Below the pieces are notes generated by a model, which had not been told where the DNA came from, searched no databases, and saw only the letters and a program-made list of their open reading frames with translations. This document shows positions 45,214-55,818 of a DNA stretch of 64,000 nt, piece by piece. A program made the translations under genes and the position numbers. Each line of letters opens with the position of its first letter. Within the stretch, counting starts at the first letter, position 1. This DNA comes from Gonapodya prolifera JEL478 (Eukaryota; Monoblepharomycota; Monoblepharidomycetes; Monoblepharidales; Gonapodyaceae). The stretch spans positions 186,001 to 250,000 of the forward strand of contig KQ965753.1 in the NCBI GenBank assembly GCA_001574975.1. Reading direction: 5' to 3'.

Positions 45214-46678
45214 TTGACATTGGCCCATGGCGCACAAGAAACGCCGGCTTTGCAGTTTGGAAAATGGAGGACGAAGGCAGCTGCGAATATAGAGATTGGC
45301 GCACAAGTCTTCAAGGCCGTGAATACTCTTCACCCCCTGGACAATATGGGTCTTCAAAAATCTTTCCCGGCTGCCTCTGCGAATGGGAACTTAGATGTGG
45401 TGAAGGTGACCCAGGAGTTTGGTTTTGAGAGATCTGCAGAATTCCAGGAGATTTGGCGAAACGCTGCCACGGTGGCCCCGAAAAGGGGATAATGGAAATA
45501 GTCGATACCATCGCTCAGATGAAGGAGAGAACTGAAGGCCGAAACAAGTTATCCCTCGAATTAATTACGGAATTCAGCCTCTTCCCCTTATGTTAACTAT
45601 AACTTCGACCCGATTCGAATCTTACAAAAGATCTCAACACATCATTCCTCGATGTCGCAGCAAGAAGGCAGGCTGACGAAGTCGAGGCACTTCAAGCACT
45701 CCTCAACCATTACGCAAAGTGCAACGTCGACCTGGAGGTCTCCGGATCATACTCTTGGATCTCATCCGCCCTTGGCCTCGCGTGTAGTGGTGGGAAAATT
45801 GAAGCTGCGAGACTCTTAGTTTGCCATGTGTCCCCTTCAATTTGTACCATTTCAGCCTCACCGCCGGGCGTGGAAAAACTGGGATGTTGGAGGTGATGTT
45901 TGATATCCTGGAGAAACAGGGACAATCGATGCCTGATGTGGACTTTTTGCTCCCCACCTGTCGCTTCCATCAAATCTCCGCAGTCAAACTCCTCCTGGCG
46001 CGCCACCCTGCAAGTCGAGCGCAGGCACGCGAGGCACTCGTAGTAGTAGAGCGGCACGGCTGGTCTGAGCTTGTACGCACCATCATTTCAATGTCCCAGA
46101 ATCGTTTGTGGCGTCGGATGGGTGGATTGAGCGAGCCACCAACATGACGTGCGTGTCCCCCCATAGCCAAAGTCCTCCTTGACCTTAATAATCTTGGGAT
46201 GATTCAAGTGGACCCAACTAAGATGCTTTTCGATGCCACGCAAGCAGGTCACACTGGGGCAGTGAAGCATATTTTACGCCATCTTTCGAAGGCCAACATC
46301 CGCACCATCTACAGTTGGGCGAGTTTCGGGGACGCAGTTCGGGAAGGCTTCACAGGTCATCTTGCAGGCGCTATTTTGGGATTTGGTGACATGGACTCTG
46401 TGAGGTTGGCTGCAGCGCGCCTCCTTCCCATTGCCTCAAGTGAAGGCGCTGTGCGAACGATGAGGAACGTCCTGCGTACTGGCCGCCAGGGCGAGCCATT
46501 GGTAGACATTCACGTCGGAGACGATGCGCCCCTCATTGCGGCAGTGGAGGCGTCGATGCTTACCTCGGTAACGTTCCTGCTCTCGCACGGAGCTGGCTTT
46601 GGTGCTCAACGGGGGAGGGCACTGAAAGTTGCGGAGAATCGGGAAATAGTGGGTACTCTGAGAGCCCATATGAATTAA
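45214..46678 (+). pseudogene. Ankyrin-repeat gene, frames broken
   Basis: Ankyrin-like helices run along the stretch: KSFPAASANGNLDVVKV, FLDVAARRQADEVEALQALL, LACSGGKIEAARLLV, FDATQAGHTGAVKHILRHL and LIAAVEASMLTSVTFLLSHG, ending RALKVAENREIVGTLRAHMN-stop. The parts lie in different frames: a change near 45475 (into GPEKGIMEIVDTIAQM), a stop near 45595, and a one-base loss near 45850. The junction near 46105-46165 can be a real 62-bp intron (GTTTGT...ATAG) joining MSQN to PKVLLDLNN. No F-box was found at the 5' end, which is uncertain. The design is like the F-box/ankyrin remnant at 1522. It is a likely pseudogene with a long intact 3' exon (46165-46678). Confidence 0.55.
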
Positions 46679-47149
46679 ATTGTTGGAGTCAAATTGTCCT
46701 AATATGGACGGAGTATTTCACAAGCCGCCCTATATCCTGCATGTTGAAATAGTATTGCTTGAAATACCTCTGAAGCGGTTCATTTTTATAAATTTGTCCG
46801 TCCATTGAGGAAACGTTTGACTACAGTGAGTAATTGACATACAAATATGGCAGAGTGACAGGTTGAGTGGCGCGCAAATCTCTGAGAATCCGGTTTTTTG
46901 CTTAGGAACTACTTCTCACTTCTGTAGAGGTGTACCTTTTGCTACCTTCGATATATCCAGGCTCGCGTGAGCTCAATCGTGTACATGGACACACCGAGGG
47001 GCCGAGGGGCAACATATATTGGCCATAAATAGTCGGGTCCCCACAGCAAACTATTTCACTTCAGACTCGAGAGGTGAGAACGCCGTCACCAAGTTTGCTC
47101 AGTTACCTTCGCGTTAATCGAGTTTCGCCAGTTGCCGTCCCTCTTACTC
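46679..47149. other. Intergenic, upstream of F-box gene
   Basis: AT-rich spacer that probably includes the promoter of the F-box gene at 47150. No coding signal was seen. Confidence 0.5.
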
Positions 47150-48706
47150 ATGGTGGCGTTGACCCTACCCTCCGAGATTTGGCACCGAATATTCCGGAAC
47201 GTCCCACCATCAGTGTTCTACTCGGTCGTTCCACGCGTCAGCAAGACCTGGCTTACTCATCAGCGCAGCGCTCTGCCCGGAAATAAGGGAAAAGTTGGCA
47301 TCTCGATCACATTGGTCGTGTGCCGCATGATTCCCGAAAATTTCCTGCTCTATCTTCCGGACCTTAGATACCCGGAGCTCGCTGATACCACGGGACTTGC
47401 GATGGTGGACCTGGTTGCCCCAATGTACGAATTTTCTGTGACCCATCCCGGTGTGGAGTCGTGCTTGGCGCCGAATCTGGATCGAACTGTTTCACAGCCC
47501 CGTTGGAACACCATTAATGCCGAAATCGCAGTGAATGATTCATTTTTCATGCGCCGAAGTCCTCATTTGGCAGAGGACGTACTAAAATCAACCGAGATCC
47601 TCGTCGCGTCGGTCCTTGGATTGCCCGAACCAAACGTCCTCGCATCCGTTCGGGAAATTTGCATCTCGCGGGACGGCTTCCAAGATGTAGCCACGGACTC
47701 ACAAGCTATCAGCAATGTGCGGCGCATGATGCGTGATTTTCGGGCATCTTATGTTGTGACGAGCAAAATATCGCGGGAGTTCCTTCAACCGGGGGACTTT
47801 CCCGGACTTCGGACGCACAGAGCAGTGTTTATTACCACGTGGGAGGAGGCAGCCGAAGTTGCAAGGGAGCTGGGAGAGGGACAGCATCTGGAACTTCACA
47901 CGTTTCAGTGGGATCTCACACTTGAGGAGTCGTTCCATATTCCTGATATTGTTCGAGAGAAGACAGTAGGAGTTACTTGGGATGCAGCCACGCCATTTGA
48001 ACCCTTTCAAGTTTTTGGATCATTTCCCAACTTGAACGAATTGGGCCTATTTCCTCTTGAGAAAACCAGCTACATCTTTTCCCACCGTCCTACCACTCCT
48101 CCAGAAATTTCAGCTCGGTTCGGAATCCTTACAGAAGCGACACTGAGCTCAAAGGCGTACTACACAGTTTTCCACGCCATCAGCTTCATAAATTGGCCTG
48201 GCAAGGTTCACAAATGCGCAGAGTCTGGTGCAGTGCTCTACGATGGAGATTTGACATTCGACAGTCCAGAACTTCTTGGCTACGTCGTTAAGGACAAATC
48301 TCCGCGAGTCGACAAGGTTGTGTTGCAGCTTGACGTTGGGACCATTCCAGATATCCCTTCATGGCTGGACGGTTGGCCGGCTGCTGTCGCATACTTTCAG
48401 AAGAGGTCGGATTCAGGATGGAACACCTTATTCAAACACATGCCGGGATCAAAGTATTTCAAGATCATCTTCACATGCGCGACAGGGACTTTCCATTCAC
48501 GAGTCCACCTGGATCGGATGGCCGAAGAGATCAGGAACACTGCCAAACGGCATGGAAGGAAGGTGCTCTTCGAGTTTGGTGGAAAGGCGCATCTCAGGTA
48601 CTATGATGCTGGAAACGATATAGATCGATACCTTGACGGCCTTGATGAGGATGACAATATTTACGATGAGGATGACGACGATGGTGAAGGCGACGAGGAT
48701 AATTGA
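47150..48706 (+). CDS. F-box protein, intact, acidic C-terminus
   Basis: One uninterrupted exon of 518 residues. The first ATG (47150) directly precedes the F-box, ALTLPSEIWHRIFRNVPPSV, then FYSVVPRVSKTWL. The remainder has no recognised repeats, only scattered helices and strands (for example HLELHTFQWDLTLEESFHIP). It ends with a strongly acidic tail (DDNIYDEDDDDGEGDEDN). No signal or membrane segment is present. It would bind SKP1 through the F-box and present a target to an SCF ubiquitin ligase; the target is unknown. Unlike most F-box genes in this window it is intact and intronless. The acidic end recalls that of the pseudogene at 6094, but no close homology is visible. Confidence 0.8.
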   Translation: MVALTLPSEIWHRIFRNVPPSVFYSVVPRVSKTWLTHQRSALPGNKGKVGISITLVVCRMIPENFLLYLPDLRYPELADTTGLAMVDLVAPMYEFSVTHPGVESCLAPNLDRTVSQPRWNTINAEIAVNDSFFMRRSPHLAEDVLKSTEILVASVLGLPEPNVLASVREICISRDGFQDVATDSQAISNVRRMMRDFRASYVVTSKISREFLQPGDFPGLRTHRAVFITTWEEAAEVARELGEGQHLELHTFQWDLTLEESFHIPDIVREKTVGVTWDAATPFEPFQVFGSFPNLNELGLFPLEKTSYIFSHRPTTPPEISARFGILTEATLSSKAYYTVFHAISFINWPGKVHKCAESGAVLYDGDLTFDSPELLGYVVKDKSPRVDKVVLQLDVGTIPDIPSWLDGWPAAVAYFQKRSDSGWNTLFKHMPGSKYFKIIFTCATGTFHSRVHLDRMAEEIRNTAKRHGRKVLFEFGGKAHLRYYDAGNDIDRYLDGLDEDDNIYDEDDDDGEGDEDN

Positions 48707-48859
48707 GAGTAATGACCCCGTGCTTATTTTTAAACCATATATGTGTACCGCAAGAGTGTTTCCGTTATACTTTCTGTGCAAAAAGCGTTTCGTTGTGATC
48801 GATGCTGCGGCCCGCTCCAACTTCACCTTTTCCCCCAGCTGCAACACGCTCCACCAGCG

Positions 48860-49560
48860 ATGCCCACCCGCTGGATCGACCTTTCGCACCCCCTACGCAC
48901 CGGAACGCGCGTCTACCCTGGCGATCCTGCCATCTCCATCACTCCCGCGCTCACCTGCCCTTCTGACGGGGTCAACGTGCTGCACGTCCACATGGGCTCC
49001 CAATCGGGCACACACGTCGACGCGCCATTTCACGTCGACAACTCTTTGCCGAAGCTGGACGACGTGCCACTGGAGACGTTCGCTGGTCCCGCGGTGGTCG
49101 TCGACGTCCGAGGGAGGCCGCCAAGAACCGAACTGGGCCCCGAGGTGCTGCAGGATGTGAGAGATAGGCTCAAACCCGGCGTCACTGTGCTCCTTGCTAC
49201 GGGATGGGACGCCCACTGGGAGCTCCCTACCTCCCCCGCGGACCCGGCGCGCACCCATGGCCTTCCACAGCCTTGGCAACCATCCTCGTAGACGCCGGGA
49301 TCCGGTGAGTTGGAGTTGACGCTCTGAGCGTTGACCGAACACCAGACCCGTCCGAACCACCCAGCGCGTTCTCGCTCGTCACGCATCTGGTATTGGCGCG
49401 ACAGGGCTGTGTTATTGTGGAGAATTTGAGAGGGCTGGGAGAGGCTTTGGAGGCCCAGGAAAAGGGAGAAAGTGTAGAGGTGTTCGTCATGCCGATGCGG
49501 CTGGAGGGAGGGGATGGTGCGCCGGTGCGGGCGGTAGCGAAGGTGACGTCGGCAGCGTGA
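48860..49560 (+). pseudogene. Cyclase-family (kynurenine formamidase-like) gene, broken
   Basis: The ATG at 48860 begins MPTRWIDLSHPLRTGTRVYP. The family's metal-binding motif HxGTHxDxPxH appears nearly complete in GSQSGTHVDAPFHV. After ATGWDAHWELP one frame change (about 49220-49240) is needed to reach AHPWPSTALATILVDAGIR. A TGA at about 49303 then interrupts the frame before VGVDALSVDRTPDPSEPP and GCVIVENLRGLGEALE, which are conserved parts of the family; the frame ends at 49560. Members hydrolyse N-formylkynurenine or related cyclic amides with a metal ion. No GT-AG pair removes both faults cleanly (a GTGAGT overlaps the TGA, but removing sequence there would drop the conserved VGVDALS block). 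It is a likely recent pseudogene, or two sequence errors. Confidence 0.6.
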
Positions 49561-49641
49561 TTCCGGGACCGACGACGGACATCTCTCAATTGAAACTGAT
49601 ACCTGGACACTGGCGCTTCCTCGACGTCTGCGACGCCATGA

Positions 49642-50118
49642 TCACACTGCGAGTCGTCCGTCTCGTCTCGTCGTCACCTTTAATTTGCGTAGCTTCTTGA
49701 TACGTGGTCCAGGAAGGTCCGACCAGGGAGAGGGTCCTCCGACGAGCGGAGCCACACGTTGAGGCAATTCTGTCGAGTCTCTCTCGTACGAGATACCGCT
49801 ATCGTGGCGATAAGGCGTCCGTGTGCCACCAGTGTCGCCAAAGTCCGAGGTACCCCACTTTTCCATCGTGCCATAAACCGCTCCAGGGGGTTCAAACGGC
49901 TGTCCTGGAATAAGTCCAAGACTGGAAATAGACCGTAACTGCGACTGGTCGCTCCAACTGTCGCTCGGGCTATTATTCTCCGGCTCCGTGTCGCGGTCCG
50001 TGTGTCCGACATCGAGCCCGAGGGATGGATCCAACGGCATTGTTGGTTCATGCACGACGGGCTGGTGCAACTGCAGCTTCACGGCGCTCGCGTGGTTTGG
50101 ATTTTCTCCTTGAATCAT
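49642..50118 (-). CDS. Small hypothetical protein
   Basis: A minus-strand open frame from ATG 50118 of about 158 codons: polar, Pro/Ser/Gly-rich, with a basic end (PGPRIKKLRKLKVTTRRDGR). It includes LDPSLGLDVGHTDRDTEPEN and SISSLGLIPGQPFEPPGAVY. There is no recognised domain, signal or membrane helix. The frame is open a little further upstream to about 50148 without an ATG, so an upstream exon is possible. It lies just downstream of HRD3 on the same strand and tail-to-tail with the cyclase remnant. Existence as a gene is uncertain. Confidence 0.35.
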   Translation of the reverse strand: MIQGENPNHASAVKLQLHQPVVHEPTMPLDPSLGLDVGHTDRDTEPENNSPSDSWSDQSQLRSISSLGLIPGQPFEPPGAVYGTMEKWGTSDFGDTGGTRTPYRHDSGISYERDSTELPQRVAPLVGGPSPWSDLPGPRIKKLRKLKVTTRRDGRLAV

Positions 50119-50279
50119 TCTCCTCTGAAAGCTGCTAGGTTTTGCCACATAGGATAAAGGAAATGCTGACCAACCTGAAAGTTACCTGCAGATATCGATG
50201 AAAAAAGAGCCCGGGTATTGGATGTATATGTTTGAACCAGGTCCTATACAATTGCAGTAAGGAATATAATCATACAATT

Positions 50280-53200
50280 CTAATCAGCCCCTTCGGTCGC
50301 TGGCCTAGCGGTGTGTCGTCGTCGCACATCACCAGACTCGCCTTCACTAGCAGAGACCGAAGTCCCTTCATTGGTGCTGGAGCGGCTGCCGTCGACGTTT
50401 GTGCCTGAAACCGTGGTTTGCGAAGGTGCCGCAGTTCCTGGTGTTGGAAGCGTTGGGTTGCTCGTTGGAGGGGGCGCGGAGCGCTCCGCCATTCGTGCCA
50501 AGATTCTCTGCCTTCTTACTCTCAGAAGGACCATAAGTACTCCCGAGAGAACCACGATCAGTCCCCACTCCACTCGTCGCTCTATTCTGGCCCCTTCTTT
50601 CTTCCACCACCGATAGTCCCCGTCTTCGTCACCTGATGAGATGGAGGAGGATCCTGAAGGCGATTTGGCCTGTGGATCCTTTGGTAATTGAGCGGATACC
50701 GGACTACTTGTCGGTTTGCTGGACGATGCTGGTGAGGTTCCTGTGATTCTGCACCAAAACTGACGCAAAGAGAGCTTCGTGAGCGCAAGGCTCACAGGCA
50801 AGTAGGATTGTGGATTGATCGCTAGTGCACGATCGTAGTACCTTTTCGCGAGATGTAAGTCCTTCATGCATGGAAATAATTTTGCATGAGCGTGATCGAA
50901 AAAAACTGCGGGCAAACTTGAACACTCACTTGGTCGACTCCAATCCCGTTCTCATACATCCATGCCAAATTGAACATCCCAGCAGAGCTGCGATCGTTAT
51001 CCGCCGCCATTTGGTAATACATCAATGCACGACGTGGATCCGGGTTCGCAAATCCAGGGGCCTCGGTGTCCAGGGCGAGGAAAAGACGACGCCCATACAC
51101 AGATAGCGTTATTTCGTCGATTAGAGCGGCAAAGCTGGGTGAAATATTGGAGATAAGCCTTTGACCCGCGTACGAGGACTCATTCTGCACCGTCAGCAAA
51201 CCTATTTTGGTTGTGGCCCCGAGGCGCATCCTGTTTCCGCTCCTCATTTGCGGTTGTCGACTTTTCGTCAGGCTCCTCTTCCGCTGGTTTTAACCCCCAT
51301 CCACTCAGGTAATAGTCCCCAACCTTGACCCTCGCATCCGCATTTCCCTGATTCGCCGCTTTGTTCCAGTACGCCAACGCAACTTCCCACTCAGACATGC
51401 CCTTTGGAATCAGCTCCCGCCCAACCGGAGGACCTGGGACTGGGTAGGCGCCTCGATCAATAAGCCACGCAACGTTGACCTGCGCGGCTTCGTAGCCCCG
51501 CTCAGAAAGAAGAGCGTAACAGAGGTACGAGGTTGCATACGATTCTTGAAAATAGAGGTTTTGCGCAGTTGCGACCAGGGGTTCCTTGAGCGGGTGGAGA
51601 CGCTCAACTACAGATTTTAGAAACTTGCGGTCACAGAGTGGACGAGTGGGACTACAATCAAATTCTCGACGCGTAGGCATTGATGTCAAAAGCTTACCGA
51701 GGTCCCAAGATCGCATGACTTCTCCATACCGAGTCCGTCAGCGTACATTTCACCCAGCAGATACATCGAAGGCAGGTGGCCGCCTTTGGCAGCAGGTGCG
51801 AGATACTTTATAGCACCAGGATACTCTCCTTTACCTGCAAGGGTGTCAAGAAAGTGACTTTCATCAAGAAGCCAAATGAATACTCACTCAAATGCCACTC
51901 TCCCATTCTCCCCATCGCCGAGATCCCGCCTCGTTCAGCCGCCCATGCCCACATACTGAGGGCTTTCTTCTGGTCTCTCGTGTATCCTGCCGACCCGTCC
52001 CACAAAAAGCATCCAAGGACCTCAATCGCCACGGCTATGTCCGCCTGCGCAGCAATCTCGTAGTACACACGAGCTGTGGCATTCGATTGCGTTACACCCC
52101 TTCCCCGCAAGTACATTCCTCCAAGCTCGGCCGCTGCAGCACCTTGATGTTCTCCAGGATGCCTTCTTCCCGCTCGACCAACTGGTGGTGGAGTTGCTTC
52201 CACGGACTCGCCCGCCTCCACCTCTTGCACTCTTGCCAGACGTGCCTCTTCGACGACTTCTTCCCCCACACCACGCTCGAACCACCCACGCGCTTGCTCC
52301 GGGTCTCGCCCGTCACCTGGCTCTCCGTAATCAATGTGCCACTGTCCTAACTGGACGGCCGCCTTGGCATCGCCTCGTTCCGCCTGGTATTGCAAAAACT
52401 GGAGTATGTCGGCCTCAGTAATTGCGCTGGATCCGGATGGGGCGCGAGGGGCGTCAGAGCCGGATGCGAAGGGGCCAAAAACGCCCCCGTAGAGAGCCGA
52501 GAGGGGTTTCACGTCAGAAGGAAGAATGGGACCGAGCGGGCCATGCATGTGGTAAAGAGATATGACTGAGTGGAAGTTTATTGAGTGACGGAGTGTCGCC
52601 GGGCGTGAACAATTGCAACACGTGCAGTTCACCTCGTTGAGCGGCTCTCCGGTACCAGTATAACGACTCCTGGCAGCTCTTTTGTGTTCCTAGTCCTACC
52701 ATATAGCGGTAACCGAGTGCCATTTCTGAGGCTTCGTCACCCCCTAACGCGCCAAATGTCGTGTAAAGCAAGGCCTAGAAGAGTCACATACACCATTTCT
52801 AAGTCTGTGAAATTTTCAACTTCATTTCTGCTTTCACTCACCTTCCCTTGGTCTCGAGGCGCGCCAATCCCAGCGGCATATAAACTTCCAACGATCCCTT
52901 GTGCGGTCGCATTTCCATATCGATGTGCGCATCGTAGGTAGTAAGACAGAGCGCGTGTGAGGTTCCTCGGATGAGAAAAGGAAGAAAACTTAAACAAAGA
53001 ACGTTTCAAAAACGTTCTTCAGCACTGTTGTCAGTACAGGGATCACTGACCAGATTAATTTCGGCAATAGCGAAGGACGCGTCCTCCGAGTCGAAATCCC
53101 ACGCGGCAACTTCAAGCATTTTAATCGCCTTTTGTAACTTTTGGAACGCCGAGTCTGTCGAAACGACCTCCTCTGCTGGACCAAGGGGATAGAACTTAAT

Positions 53201-53755
53201 TGGGAGTTCTCGGTCCGGAACAAGTGGCCCCACTTGAAAGTCTGGTAAACTCGCGTCCCTCTCGAGAAAAAATGCGTCTGCCACATAGACTGGTTCAGGG
53301 AATCTTTCCGTAGCTCCAAGGTTGATAACAGTGAACGTGCTGGTAATATAAGACTCTGTGTCATTAGTGGAACCCTGAGGCTCACGCGAGCCAGAATGAG
53401 TATCCGGCACGTCTGACTGGTACGAAAACTTGAAACGAGAGTTGTCCTGTTCGGCGTCGTATTCTTCGACAACATTGGCCAAGATTTCAATCGCCCGATC
53501 GACAAGGCTTCCAGCTAAGGCAGCAGAATCAGACGATGGAAGCCAAGAGACACGATCAAGTTGCTATTGCTCACCGTCTGTCAGGTTCAGCCAGGCTCCT
53601 CCTTCGATTCCAGGCTCTTCACCTCCGTTTCCCAACTCGTCGAAAGACTGAGCATCCGCAATCCGGACATGAAGTATACCACCGTACGGAGCAAGCAATA
53701 TTCCCGTGATAGCGATGAGACAGAACGGAATTCCCTCCCGCTTTTTGAATCTCAT
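50280..53755 (-). CDS. HRD3: HRD3/SEL1L ER-associated degradation adaptor
   Basis: HRD3 (SEL1L) sits in the ER membrane with the HRD1 ubiquitin ligase and hands misfolded lumenal proteins to it. The ATG at 53755 gives a signal peptide (PFCLIAITGILLAPYGGILH). Phase-consistent exons are 53755-53575, 53514-53051, 52988-52842, 52765-52633, 52565-51888, 51834-51698, one or more exons within 51623-50930, and 50861-50280. Sel1 repeats are clear: SHPRNLTRALSYYLR with GNATAQGIVGSLYAAGIG; EMALGYRYMVGLG; KYLAPAAKGGHLPSMYLLGE with MYADGLGM; SSAGMFNLAWMYENGIGVDQ; DLHLAKRYYDRALAINPQSY. One membrane helix near the C-terminus (WGLIVVLSGVLMVLL) precedes a basic, Ser/Thr-rich cytoplasmic tail. An Asp/Glu-rich insert after GDYYLSGWG makes the splice near 51250 unsure. 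All frames elsewhere are intact. Confidence 0.9.
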
Positions 53756-54620
53756 TGTACCGATAAGCTGTGGTCTACCAGCGATTCCCAGCTTGCACAA
53801 CTCTTTCCGTCTATTTTCAAACGGCGCACATGGCGAACACAAGTACCACCGTCTCCCACATGTCTATCTCTACATTTGTCGATGCAATACCAACAGTTTT
53901 GTGTTTCCTATGGCTACCGTCCAATATGTCCGCTCATTGTTGAAACTGAATCTCGGGCAAGTGCGGACTCTCCACCCACCCATCTCTGGAACGCAGAAAG
54001 CGCAAAATGCTTGGTCGGAAACAACCTCTTATCATGACAAACGAGCACTACTTCAAACCTCGTCGCTCATGCTCCCATCATGTCTGAACTTTGTAGAATC
54101 GCATCAGGAACTTCTTATCCTCCCTCTCAGCCTTCACCTCGGCCTCAAGCTCTCGAAGCTTTTGTCCCTGCTTCTCCTTCACAGCTCGGAGGTAGTACGC
54201 ATAAAGCCTTCAGGTTTGACAGTTATTCGTGTGGTCAACACGACGACGGTGACGACATTGCGACTTACAACAGCACTATCAGAATAGGCACTGTGAGAGC
54301 AGCTGAACCGGCAAAATTGAGGACCAACGTGGCGCTGTTGGGAGGGTGTCAATCCAAGCTGGGATGACGTCCCACCTGCGAAGATCAGGCGGTGATGCGG
54401 TGTCAACGTCAGTACCGTGAGCACCAAGAAGGAACGACGTTCAAAGAAGGAGAGACTCGAGATAAACTCACATCCTAAAGGTGTACTGGAACGGAGTGAC
54501 AAAGGCGTTGACGAGATGGGGTCCACAGGATTGTCCCCCTTTCACAAACTCGCATTTGGAGCGTTTCGCGACCTAGCATATTGTTGCGTGAATTCTATTT
54601 TTTTGTAAGACTGTAGTGGA
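53756..54620. other. Divergent intergenic region
   Basis: Lies between the HRD3 start and the repeat-protein start. It probably carries both promoters. No gene was seen. Confidence 0.5.
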
Positions 54621-55634
54621 ATGGCTCGACTGCGAAGGGGTTGGAACAAACCCCAACAAAATGCAAAACCGGTCACTACCAAGCTGACCCCACTTCGGGC
54701 ACCTCCAGAGCGTCCAAAACCTATCGAGAAAGCACGTATACCTGCCGTGAGAAGGACTTCAAAACCTGCACGCAGACCCGGGCAAGCCGCTGCCCCCCGC
54801 AGAAAGGCGCTACGAAGAGCAAACAACGCAACCCCTCAAACACGGCAAATTGTCGGAAAGCCAAGAAACGGACAAACTGTTGGCATACCGCCAAAACCGC
54901 GTGGGGCGAGGGCACAAATGGCGCCACCAGCAAAAGGGGCAGCCAATCGCCCATTGAAAGCACCCATCCCACGCAGAAATGCGCCGCGTGCAGCAAACAA
55001 AGCAAGAACTCGAAGACGGCAAATTGTCGGAAATCCAAGAAACAAACAAACTGTTGGCAAGCCGCCAAAATCCGACAGAGCGAGGGTACAATTGGCGCCA
55101 CCAGCAAACGGGGGAGCCATCCGCCCTTTGAAACAACTCCCGCCACGACGAACCGCGCCGCGAGCAGCAAACAACGCACGATTTCCAAGACGGCAAATTG
55201 TCGGAAAGCCACAAAGCAAACAACATGTTGGCAAGCTACCCAAACACACCGAGTCAAGGCCACAAATGGCGGCCGCACCAGCTGCACAAGCAGCCAACCG
55301 CCGCCGCGTTCCGGCAGCACATCAAACTGCCCTACAAGCGGCACCACGTCGACGCGGCGGTTCACAGAACCGGCAAAGTACCGATAAACTCAAAAGGCCA
55401 AACTTGGCACAAAGAATGGAAAAATCACCTCCGCCAGCATACGTCGCTATTTTAGCACAAGCCCAACGCCAAAATAATATTCGCAACGCAAGTGCTCAAG
55501 CTACAAATCCGTCTCCACAAACTATGGATTCCATGGTTTGGAGCCCTGCCCATGTTCCGCAACGGACGCGATGCTGCAAACCCACTGTGATCGGTTCTTC
55601 GACAAATACCACCATGTATTACGTAACAACGTGA
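54621..55634 (+). CDS. Basic low-complexity protein with tandem repeats
   Basis: The ATG at 54621 opens a 337-residue frame very rich in Arg, Lys, Pro, Ala and Gln. Three 58-residue repeats start at about residues 60, 118 and 176; each has an R-R-x-A-x-R-A-A-N block, a RQIVGKP(R/Q)(N/S)(G/K)Q core, a VG(I/K)(P/L)PK part and an APPA..G....RPLK part. There is no signal or membrane segment. Because the DNA repeat (174 bp) is a multiple of three, other frames also stay open, so the coding frame is inferred from its ATG, its clean end and its consistent basic make-up. A nucleic-acid-binding or chromatin role would fit the charge but is a guess. Confidence 0.45.
   Translation: MARLRRGWNKPQQNAKPVTTKLTPLRAPPERPKPIEKARIPAVRRTSKPARRPGQAAAPRRKALRRANNATPQTRQIVGKPRNGQTVGIPPKPRGARAQMAPPAKGAANRPLKAPIPRRNAPRAANKARTRRRQIVGNPRNKQTVGKPPKSDRARVQLAPPANGGAIRPLKQLPPRRTAPRAANNARFPRRQIVGKPQSKQHVGKLPKHTESRPQMAAAPAAQAANRRRVPAAHQTALQAAPRRRGGSQNRQSTDKLKRPNLAQRMEKSPPPAYVAILAQAQRQNNIRNASAQATNPSPQTMDSMVWSPAHVPQRTRCCKPTVIGSSTNTTMYYVTT
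54798..55319. repeat. Three 174-bp tandem repeats
   Basis: Units at about 54798-54971, 54972-55145 and 55146-55319, each with the block cggcaaattgtcggaa(a/at). The first two are most alike and the third is more diverged. The period is a multiple of three and all six frames stay largely open across it. Confidence 0.8.
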
Positions 55635-55818
55635 ACCATCAAATAACACAAACCCTCGTGCGCTCCGTGTCGTAGCAAAATTGTAAAACCACCGCTCTTT
55701 TGACGTGTTTGCAAAACCACATTTTCCGTGACCGCTTCCCCTCCACTGCGTCGTCTCCCAGAACCATCTCCAGTCCGAAACCCGACACAAGTCTCACCCA
55801 GCACCTCCCACCCACGTC

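Noticed and set aside
54721-55365. Minus-strand Cys/Leu-rich repeat frame over the 174-bp repeats
   Set aside because: It is the mirror of the repeat DNA. It lacks a plausible ATG context, and the plus frame has a natural start, end and uniform basic character.
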